Below, in pieces: positions 38,801-46,406 of a stretch of 64,000 nucleotides of DNA. The stretch is from assembly GCA_018398815.1 (NCBI GenBank), contig CM031595.1, forward strand, positions 53,183,101-53,247,100. The letters run 5' to 3'. The notes beneath the pieces were generated by a model. It saw nothing but the letters and a program-made list of their open reading frames with translations, did not search any database and was not told where the DNA came from. A program made the translations under genes and the position numbers. Origin of the DNA: Conus ventricosus (taxonomy: Eukaryota > Mollusca > Gastropoda > Neogastropoda > Conidae). Numbering within the stretch: position 1 is the first letter of the stretch; every line of letters begins with the position of its first letter.

Positions 38801-39669
38801 GTAGGAGAAAAACCGTTCTTTTACAAGAAATGGATGCAGAACAACATATTTCTAGTCAAACATTTACTCGACGAGGATGGTAACTTTCTAAGCTGCCATG
38901 AACTGTCGGAGAAAATTGGCTTTCATATCAATTTTCTAACTCATATAACTTGCGTGCGTTCGATCAAAGCTTATACAAAGAAGAGAAGATTGAAATTCGA
39001 TAGTAACATTGGTAATGATAAAACTTTAGCACTTCAAAAAAATTGTAGTGTTAATAAAGGATCACGTGCTTATTACGATATTATGGTGGAAGCTAATGAA
39101 GTTCTTACCATTAGTGCATTTATCAAGTGGGAACAACGTCTTACTATACCAATTGATTGGTAGAGGTACTGAAAAGGATTCAGAAAATTAAAGAAACAAA
39201 ACTGAAATGGTTCCAAGTTAAGATATGCCACAGAATTCTGGTAACAAATAGTGTGTTGAAAAGTATGCAAATTATTGATAGCGACAAATGTAATTTCTGC
39301 ATCAGCGAGAAAGACTCAATTAACCACTATCTGTGGGAATGTGAGTTTACCCGTATTTTCTGGAAAGACCTGGAAAGAGTTCTGTAAGTTAACTGTTCAC
39401 ACTGTGTAAGATTATCACTTAACGTGGAGATTGTATTATTTGGTACGGATGAGAAAACAAAAACCGACGATATGCTAGACCTGATAATTTTAATGGGAAA
39501 ATATTTCATATATAAATGTAGAATTAAGAAGACAAAACCTAATCTAAACATGTTTTTGAAGGAGCTGGACTATAGACATAAGATGGAGAAATATATGTCA
39601 TTAATGGAGATGAATTATGCAACATACTTAACAAAATGGTCACTTTATATCAAAATACTAGGGAACTAA
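35889..39669 (+). pseudogene. L1/Tx1-like LINE ORF2 (endonuclease-reverse transcriptase), frameshifted
   Basis: About 1260 codons. The protein starts MDSITISSLNCQGLGGYSK. The apurinic-like endonuclease occupies roughly the first 230 residues, with QDTH, IIMAGDWNLV and SRLDFFLLSD followed by GYRTDHS (the conserved DH). The RT region has KSPGTDGMTVNFF, NWRPISLLNVTYK, VDFEKAFDSVNW, GRGCRQGDPISPYLF and catalytic FADDTTF near 38010. Near 39290 a CNFC-x5-DSINHYLWECEF block is the CCHC-like C-terminal zinc motif. Seven or more frame changes break it (for example near 35968, 36905, 37640, 38208 and 39163), by mutation or residual sequence error. L1/Tx1 assignment rests on the motif pattern. Confidence 0.88.
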
Positions 39670-40272
39670 TGGGTATATTATGTATCATGTGAAGGTATGC
39701 GCAAGGGTGTGCGTGTGTGAGTGTGTGTGTATGTGAGCGTATTATGTTAATAAGTACTGTATACTCTTTTTCTTCTCTATCTAATCTCGTCCGCAGCCTG
39801 GGAACACGCGATTAATGCCAGTTATTAGAATTTATTCGGCATGTGTGACCGTGTTTAAAAAAAAAAAATGCATGTACATTTGTATGCGTTGGATATGTGC
39901 CACTGTGGATTAATGTATTGATTTATGTATGCTATTTGTCATTGTATGTTTCGACAATTTAAAAAAAAAGTGAATAGTTCTTCGACAAATGATAGGGTCT
40001 ATTTCTCAAATGATATTTGCTCCGAGTCATTTGCAATCGAAATGAATGAGCCACATGTCTACTGGTTCATAATTGTTGTACTGTCAATGTCCATGAAATG
40101 TTTATAACTGGGGTCAATTAACATACACTAAGCAAAGCAGTCCTCTTTTTACTACACTATCAAATAATATGAAATATTATGTTAAAAAAAAAAAAAATTC
40201 TTTTCGCGCGAGAAAAATCATCGGACAGACCCGAAATTGAATTAACTAATATTGAAAGTCCAGTCAAAAAAA
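39670..40272 (+). other. LINE 3' UTR with poly(A)
   Basis: No coding frame. Includes a short GT-rich run at 39705-39735, A-runs at 39858, 39961 and 40184, and the terminal A-run. Collinear degraded sequence is at 29855-30375. Confidence 0.75.
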
Positions 40273-41433
40273 AAAAATGTCAGCATCTTCTATGTAAGTG
40301 ATAAGCGTGTCGGACAGTAAAAAGAAATCTAGCCTGCTTTGTTGAAACGGTTTTGGTCTTCTCCAAGTATATCGCCTCGTGTCTTGGTTCAACTCTCTCC
40401 ATATATCAACTAGCTCTAATCTAGACGTAATTTCTATAACTTCTTCCTGTGCGCGAGCGTTATTGATATGTTTATAATTGTGATAATCCTTACTAGGTTC
40501 AAGAACCAGATTCCAGTCCCCTGCCATTATTATGTTGGGAACATTTAAATCTTCTATTTTTAATTTTATATTTTCAAAGAAAGATGGTTCATCATTATTT
40601 GGTCCATAGATATTCGCTAATACTAAATCTTTTCCCATTGTATTAATAGTTACTATTATGTAATTACCATGAGCATCTTCAATAGTTTTCTTTATTTTGA
40701 ATTCAAAGTTATTATTAAAGAGTATTGCAACACCTCTTGATCGAGAGTTGTTTGAAGCAAATACACATTCATAACCCCATTCACTTCTTATCTGACGTTC
40801 TAATTTACTTGTGAAATGGGTGTCTTGTAGAAAATGAATAGAGTATTGTTTTTGTCTTAAAAATTGAAACACATCCTTTCTTTTGGAGTATCCTCCGAGA
40901 CCTTGGCAATTCAAAGATGATATCGCTACAGAGTCCATTCCTCTTTAAATATCCTTACTTTTCTATGTTTTTTTCTCCTCAGCCATAATAGTGTGCCATT
41001 TTGTTTTCAGCTGTGCTGCATGCAACTTTCGACACAATGACAATTAAGAAAAAGACAAAAAACATATGCACATACACAAATGCCTACTGAAAAAAACAAT
41101 CTACCAGACTACAAACACGTACAATTTTAAGTCAAAAATGAGTCAAAATTTGCTTGACCAACGCAGGCGAGCGGCAGGCGCAGAGAAGAAGAAGAAGAAG
41201 AAGAAGAAGAAGAAGAAGAAGAAGAAGAGAAAAAGAACAAGAAGAAAGAAGATGAAGAAGAACGAGAAAAAAGACGCAATAGACCTGTAATGGAACATAT
41301 AGATAAAGCATAATCAAACTAAGCCAAGCCTGACTTTCGAAGAAAAAAATGAAACATATGCTTTCCCTTCTGTAAGCATGACAACTAAGTGAAATAAGCG
41401 AGCGCTCACACACATACACACATACGCGCGTGT

Positions 41434-41511
<78 letters not shown>

Positions 41512-41645
41512 TCACGCTCGCACGCACGCACGCACCCTCACTAACAAGAAAGGAAAGGAAAGGGGTGAGCGGATCGGGTGTGGAATCATTCTCACGCGCG
41601 CGTATGTGTGAGCTAATGTACTTGTGAACACAATTCCACTGACCG
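40273..41645 (-). mobile_element. Outer L1/Tx1-like LINE, 5' part
   Basis: ORF2 starts at 40938 (MDSVAISSLNCQGLGGYSK) and is open to the insertion point at 40285, covering nearly the whole endonuclease domain (LQDTHF, NIIMAGDWNLV, SRLDFFLLSD). It is about 95% identical by eye to the nested copy. Upstream are the GAA tract (41187-41228) and CA tract (41435-41495) of the leader. No ORF1 is visible. The Polinton begins at 41646, so the LINE's true 5' end may have been cut by it or lies close by. Confidence 0.85.
41640..41645. repeat. Polinton target-site duplication, left copy
   Basis: TGACCG directly before AGAGAACG. The same hexamer is at 62330-62335 directly after the right terminus (its first T is also the last base of the hairpin). 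Six base pairs is the usual Polinton duplication length. Confidence 0.85.
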
Positions 41646-41731
41646 AGAGAACGAATAAATACCAATCCTAGCTCAACCGCCCTCAACCAGTTTCGGGCGG
41701 TTGCCCTAGGCTAGGTATTTATTCGTTCTCT
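41646..41731. repeat. Left terminal hairpin of the Polinton
   Basis: 86-bp imperfect palindrome. The outer stem is 18 bp (AGAGAACGAATAAATACC and its complement), followed by an 11-bp block matching at 7 of 11 positions, an 8-bp inner stem (AACCGCCC) and a 12-nt loop, TCAACCAGTTTC. The right terminus (62245-62330) is its exact reverse complement. Stem imperfections are identical at both ends. Confidence 0.93.
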
Positions 41732-41995
41732 AACTAGTAAACCCTACAAACATGCATACTGTGTAAGATTATGCGTTTTCAATACTAATTTACTAAACTT
41801 TTCAGATTTTAGTTTTTGCTTAATCCTGTGTTTTTCCTGATCATTTTCAATAACATCATTTTCACGCATACATTCATCAAATGCGTCTCTGTCTTTCATG
41901 TGAAATAAAACTACAGTCTTTAACTGTTCTCTAAAGTCTTTTAAAACTGAGTTATATTTTTGACATAAAATCCACACACTTATTCCAGCATGTCT
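41646..41995. repeat. Polinton left inverted repeat
   Basis: Homologous in reverse to 62006-62330. It covers the hairpin, 12 bp of spacer and about 250 bp of the ATPase gene's 3' end. Inside the repeat, the right copy lacks 24 bp between two TTTTA words. Confidence 0.88.
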
Positions 41996-42355
41996 TCCAC
42001 TGAAAGCCAGTTTTGACAAAGTGTATCTCTTTTTAACTATATCTCTTTCTGCCGAACAGTCATCTATAATAAATAGTGTCTGCGTTCCTTCAAACAGTCT
42101 ATAAAAGTGTTCTAAACACTCACTCAGTTTATTGCTAGGATCAACTAAATATATGTCATCATCTGTCCATATAAACCTTCTATCATGATATGCTTTGTTC
42201 CATTTAAGTGTTGGACAGAAAATCACAATATGATCAAAATTATAGCGATAAACTGTTTGTAATAGGTCTAGGACAAATATTGTTTTTCCACAACCAGTCT
42301 GTCCACAAATCAATGAACAATGAGGAGTTTTTGTCATAAAGTTTAACTGCACCAT
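41744..42355 (-). CDS. A32/FtsK-HerA-type genome-packaging ATPase
   Basis: 203 residues, intact. In Polintons and related viruses this ATPase drives DNA into the capsid. Visible motifs: Walker A GQTGCGKT (residues 18-25), Walker B LFIIDDC (94-100, acidic D98/D99) and a conserved segment FSGRHAGISVWILCQ (118-132). Length is within the usual 200-250 range of Polinton ATPases. Its stop lies 12 bp inside the terminal hairpin, so the last third of the gene is part of the inverted repeat and is duplicated at the right end. The neighbour upstream on the same strand ends 16 bp before its start, suggesting a minus-strand cluster of three virion genes. Family assignment is firm; function is by homology. 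Confidence 0.93.
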   Translation of the reverse strand: MVQLNFMTKTPHCSLICGQTGCGKTIFVLDLLQTVYRYNFDHIVIFCPTLKWNKAYHDRRFIWTDDDIYLVDPSNKLSECLEHFYRLFEGTQTLFIIDDCSAERDIVKKRYTLSKLAFSGRHAGISVWILCQKYNSVLKDFREQLKTVVLFHMKDRDAFDECMRENDVIENDQEKHRIKQKLKSEKFSKLVLKTHNLTQYACL

Positions 42356-42371
42356 AGTTTTATAACAGAAT

Positions 42372-43229
42372 TTAATCCAATCCAGTTATTATGTTTATCA
42401 TACTCTCTGTCAAAACTTGTTCAGTATAATAAAACCCTATAAGATCTAAATGCGTAAGATTAATCCAAGTCAGTTCTCTGAGATTGTTTCTATTTAGACT
42501 AATATTGATTTTGTTGCTTGTTGTTATGACCTTAATATCCTCACCATTGTGAAGAAGGACGACAGTAACTTTAAGTTTTTCAACGTCTAAGTTTTGCCAG
42601 CTAATTAGAATTCCTTTTAGAAGGACGTCACTAACGCCCACAACCCCATCCCTCTCCACATCTTTTAAGACAGAAATTTCAAATATTATTTTGAACGTGT
42701 CTCCTAATTTCATTTGCGGAATGAACTGTAATTTTGTAGAAGCATCTTTTAAAACTGATTCTCTTCTGTGGAGGATGTACTGTTTATTCCCATACGGCTT
42801 TATTTCAATCTCTTTCCGACTATTGTCCTCTGGCATAAGACTTACATGTAAAGGGCCAGAGTTGAATGCTTTTCTGAAACTTTTTTGACGGCTAAAAAAT
42901 GTAAATGGGCTTATGAATTCAAATTTTATATCCCATTCTAAATATGGTTCTAAGTGCCATTTGCTGTCAGGTTTTCGAACTATTTTATATTCATACTGGC
43001 CAGCATTATTTGCTTCTACATTGCGTAGTTGTTCTAGTTTAGGAAACCTTTTGTTGTCGCCAACCTCTTTGCGTTTATAATCACCATCTTTAGTGTACTT
43101 AAAACCATACAAAGCGCCTATCTCACCATTCTGTTCAAAGTCCGCAACGTCTGCAAGGTCTTTTAATTCTAAAGTTATACACCTCACAGGCGCTAATGTA
43201 ACTCCTGATTCTTCTGGCCCACGCGACAT
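42372..43229 (-). CDS. Polinton protein of 285 residues, function unknown
   Basis: Intact frame with no transmembrane segment or catalytic motif that I recognise. The sequence alternates charged turns with beta-prone stretches (for example IKFEFISPFTFF, FKIIFEISVL, VTVVLLHNGEDI), compatible with a structural, possibly jelly-roll, virion protein. It sits between the packaging ATPase and the probable minor capsid gene, 16 and 19 bp away, on the same strand. The position suggests a virion component, but that is inference. Confidence 0.82.
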   Translation of the reverse strand: MSRGPEESGVTLAPVRCITLELKDLADVADFEQNGEIGALYGFKYTKDGDYKRKEVGDNKRFPKLEQLRNVEANNAGQYEYKIVRKPDSKWHLEPYLEWDIKFEFISPFTFFSRQKSFRKAFNSGPLHVSLMPEDNSRKEIEIKPYGNKQYILHRRESVLKDASTKLQFIPQMKLGDTFKIIFEISVLKDVERDGVVGVSDVLLKGILISWQNLDVEKLKVTVVLLHNGEDIKVITTSNKINISLNRNNLRELTWINLTHLDLIGFYYTEQVLTESMINIITGLD

Positions 43230-43248
43230 TATTTTTTAGTACAGTTTA

Positions 43249-43938
43249 TTATTTTATTTCCAAAACAATGTGTAGGTTATCACATTTTACAACTTTCCCC
43301 GTTTTGTCTGTGATTTTTATATTAAATGATCCAAACTTTCCACAAGCTAATCTTTTAAACTGTAAATTAGGGAATTGTATAATTTCATAATCGCAATATG
43401 CAGCTTTCCCTGATGGAAGAGCTCTTAAAACAGTTGAGGGCCTTCCATCATATAAGTTGCTATCAGTGCTCAGCTCGTCTAAATGAACATAGAGTAATGA
43501 ATGTAATGCAAGATCGAGCGGACTTTCCCCCTCATAAGTAGTTTTGTCTGGTGTAACTCTAAATCTATGATTGTCAGCTGCAAAGCCTAACATTTTAGCT
43601 AGCTCTTTATCAAAATAGTAACCTCCTTCTTCTTCAGGCTTGAATGTTAACATTGTTTTTAGATTTGCATTGTTAAGTTTGAGAGTAATGTCGAAGTTAC
43701 TCATTGCTTCTTTTAGTGAGCAAAACCTGTAATAACCATCAGGTATTGTCAACTGGCTCACTTTGGTCCCTGATTTGTCAACTTTTAGAATCTTATTATT
43801 GTTCTTGGATTCAGTTATATTAAACCATACGACTTTGTAGAATATTTCATGGAGTGCAACCCTTCGGGTTCCGCATTCATTATCAATAGCATACTCTAAA
43901 AACGAAGGACTGTCTTGAGTTGTTATTGTTACAAACAT
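43249..43938 (-). CDS. Probable penton-like minor capsid protein
   Basis: 229 residues, intact. The layout fits the Polinton minor capsid family: an N-terminal block ending in YYRFCSLKEAMSNF, a central LAKMLGF segment, then LLYVHLDEL, a RPSTVLRALP segment and a C-terminal F-I-I-D-G-V strand pattern (FNIKITDKTGKVV). The 229-residue length fits a single jelly roll. Such proteins form the capsid vertices with the major capsid protein. It starts 19 bp from the divergent gene at 43958. The call rests on motif layout and context, so the exact virion role is uncertain. Confidence 0.68.
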   Translation of the reverse strand: MFVTITTQDSPSFLEYAIDNECGTRRVALHEIFYKVVWFNITESKNNNKILKVDKSGTKVSQLTIPDGYYRFCSLKEAMSNFDITLKLNNANLKTMLTFKPEEEGGYYFDKELAKMLGFAADNHRFRVTPDKTTYEGESPLDLALHSLLYVHLDELSTDSNLYDGRPSTVLRALPSGKAAYCDYEIIQFPNLQFKRLACGKFGSFNIKITDKTGKVVKCDNLHIVLEIK

Positions 43939-43957
43939 TTTTTAAAACAAATTAAAA
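43939..43957. promoter_or_regulatory. Very short divergent intergenic (19 bp), bidirectional start region
   Basis: AT-rich spacer (TTTTTTAAAACAAATTAAAA-like) between two divergent start codons. Transcription of both genes must begin within it or inside the opposite coding sequence. No host-type core promoter is recognisable. Confidence 0.45.
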
Positions 43958-45163
43958 ATGAGCGCATTTAAATATACTGATGCAAAATATTCTGTTGAGC
44001 CGCACTACAATCTTAAAAATATAACAACTGATACTCTTGACATTTCTGTGACTCAGTCTGACGCCTTTCAAGTAAAGGTTAGTACTCCATTGAAGAGCTA
44101 TCTTAACCCTCCTATTAAAAACGACCGCATCCCGAAAGTGTGGTTTAGTCATCCGATGCAGTTTTATCAGAACCAGTTAAACTTTGCTGTGTTTTGTGCA
44201 TCAACTGGGTGTGGAGTGTCGTATGCTGATCACTTAAATTATCCTGATCCTTTGGTGAGGTCAGTGTACAGATTTCATTTCTATTACACCTTCAGACGTA
44301 TTTTGACTGAACTGCAAGCACCATTGCCAAATGACAAACCGTTTAATCCATTCAGCAACAGAATAGACATGAAGGCTTTTGAAAGGATCTGTAACGAATT
44401 CAATATTAATGTTAAGACAGACTTTAGACAAAAGTTGGATCTTAATCATGGTCTAGGCACCCCTTATTTTTGGGGCGTGCACAGAAAGTATAACTATGCC
44501 TGGTATCCTCCTTACACATCTTTCTCTTCAGGCACAGCTGTTCACCTCGGGTCCATAGAGCAAGAGCATAAAACAGCATGGACAACATTTATCTTAGACA
44601 CTTCTAAGGGCCTAACTAAAGCAGGAATAGAACGAATAAACGACTCTGTTCGTACTTACGTTTGGTGTTTGCTAGGTTCGCAAGCACAAACGAGATCGAG
44701 CATAACTGATCCTTCTACTGGTTTTGATGCACAAAAACAATACTTAGCAAATTTAGAGGACGCCATTAATTCTACAGTTGATTTACCTTCAAGTATAAAA
44801 AGGTACCAAAATGTTTTACAATACGCAAGATCGAAAGTAGACTTTGCTGTTGGCACTGGTTTATACATGCTGCCTTCTGACCTCAGACTCCAGATAGGAA
44901 CAATAATAAACTACAATAATGAAATCCTTGTGGCAGGCAATGAACAGAAGGTCGGAAAAAACGAAATAAATTCTGAGCCAGTAATATTGCAAGCAGTAAA
45001 CAAACAAGTCGACCCCCAAAGAATAAGTCATCTAATCCCCAAGGACCAAAGCCCAAAGGCCGTTGAAGTCAAATAAAATAATGACCATGAATATGAAAAG
45101 ACAGCACTTGTTTTTGGATTAACTGGCCTAGGATTACTCCTTCTTTATCTTACTAAAAATTAA
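43958..45163 (+). CDS. Polinton-associated protein with C-terminal membrane anchor beyond a stop
   Basis: Open for 372 residues to TAA at 45074-45076, then continuing in the same frame for 28 codons to TAA at 45161. The extension encodes KTALVFGLTGLGLLLLYL, a good transmembrane helix. The body carries a strongly patterned segment (LLGSQAQTRSSI, then QKQYL, SIKRYQ-VLQYARSKVDF and GLYMLPSDL at residues about 235-310) that I associate with Polinton-type elements in invertebrates; function is unknown. Either the internal TAA is a lesion that removes the anchor or it is read through. The gene ends convergently, overlapping the 3' end of the minus-strand gene at 45134 by about 30 bp. Confidence 0.78.
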
Positions 45164-46368
45164 CCCAACTATTAAGAGAACAAATGTCCATAAGTGCTCG
45201 GCCATAAAGCCAACTACTTTGCTTGCAGTAGACAAAAGCCAGCTAACAACACCCCCTAATATACCGGGTAAAGCGTCCATGGCTTTACTGGCTATTTTTT
45301 TTTAATAAACCCGCAAGATGATCAAGCTGTTTTTTTTACCCATGATTTATCAGGCGGTGATGGAGGTGATGGCGGTGGAGGCACCAGGCTTTGACCACCG
45401 CCGCCTGTAATAGCCATCACCAGTGTACTTATTGCAAATCCTAAGGCCGTTATAACGCTTGCTAATGTGACTCCTTGCTCTCTAAACAGTGTTGGTATTC
45501 GTTCTGCTAGTGTCGTGTCTTCATATAAAATTCTTTGGATAGTTTCTCTTATTCTGCTCACTTGAGTTCGTAATTGTTCTCGGTTAGTAGACAACACTTC
45601 TAGTCTTGCTGATCTTTCTTGTTCAAGATCTTTTAGTCTTTGGGTTATTCTTTCTTTAATATCATGCCCTAAGTTGGCGTCATCAGCCTCAACGAGTTTT
45701 TCTTTTCTCTTTTTATATGCTCATCTAGTTCACCCAGTTTTGCTAAATTGTTTGTTAATTCGCCTCAAATGCTTCTCAGAGCATGATCAAGGGCCGCTAT
45801 TTCTCGCATGGGTAGTGGTGGGTCGTGTATAGTTTTTAATGCTGTTTCTTCTGAAAAACTGGTTTCTGCTTCTATTATTTCGTCTGCTGTTTGACTTAAA
45901 TCTTTAAGTTCCATGTTTTGTATTTGGTTATCTGTTGGGAGTTTTTGTTGTACGTTTTGAAGTTTAGAAACAGCCTCCCCATCTAATTTTGGTTTAACAA
46001 TGCCAAGGCGATTTCGATCTTCCACCTTAAGTTTTTGTCTAATTGAATCCGTGCCTACAAACTTTGATGAGTCTCGTTTATATGTAAGCTGAACAAGTTG
46101 TCCTTGGTTGTTTTTCACAAACAAATGGCCACCTTCTACTTCAAAATCAGGGTCTATAAATTGGGGAGGTTCTAGGCCTAAACGTTTGTAAAATGCTCCG
46201 GCCTTACTTTCTGCTAATTTACGCCAACTTTTTTGGTAATGTACTCCCGGGTTCTGCTAATTCATCCTGCAATGAGGGCTCCGAGCGATACTGCTCCCAA
46301 GGGGAATCACCCATGTCGTCTCCAGGATCAAAAACATCATAATTTTCTTCACCTTCAATTCCTGCCAT
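45134..46368 (-). pseudogene. Broken Polinton coiled-coil/membrane protein gene (about 410 codons)
   Basis: Pieces in order: an acidic N-terminus from MAGIEGEENYD (46368); a region from ESKAGAFYKRLG through 45768; a charged helical stretch; IRETIQRILYEDTTLAERI with LFREQGVTLASVITALGF and a hydrophobic stretch (45597-45322); a proline-rich linker (PPPPSPPSPP); and a C-terminal hydrophobic domain (DALPGILGGVVSWLLST to KIKKE, 45290-45137). Lesions: a frameshift near 46248, TGA at 45765-45767, a missing base near 45705, and single-base excesses in two A-runs near 45337 and 45302. The last two could be sequencing errors. The role is unknown; the layout suggests a membrane-associated virion protein. 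Confidence 0.78.
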
Positions 46369-46406
46369 GTTTTAAATAATTAACTTTTTATTTTGTTTTA
46401 TAAAAA
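46369..46406. promoter_or_regulatory. 38-bp divergent intergenic before the capsid gene
   Basis: AT-only-like spacer with TTTTAAATAATTAACTTTTT between the minus-strand gene start and the capsid ATG. Similar TTTAAAT/TTTATTTT stretches precede the starts at 48787, 49583 and 59165, so a shared AT-rich promoter element is plausible. Confidence 0.4.

Larger units (their letters stand above)
34143..40272 (+). mobile_element. Near full-length L1/Tx1-like LINE inserted in a sibling LINE
   Basis: A 6.1-kb non-LTR retrotransposon bounded by the 12-bp duplication AAAATGTCAGCA, with a run of A at the 3' end (40266-40276, overlapping the duplication). The order is a 1.75-kb low-complexity leader, an ORF2 of about 3.8 kb and a 0.6-kb 3' UTR. 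The leader holds CA (34158-34231), C-rich (34768-34860), CG-rich (35160-35275), GT (35328-35432) and TTC (35518-35570) tracts. No ORF1 was found. It lies antisense within the ORF2 of an older member of the same family, which shows two rounds of activity. Confidence 0.9.

Noticed and set aside
31890..41645. A true tandem duplication of the LINE/Polinton locus
   Set aside because: One copy is of raw-read quality throughout and the junction shows no recombination signature; an assembly overlap explains it better. Not fully excluded without reads.
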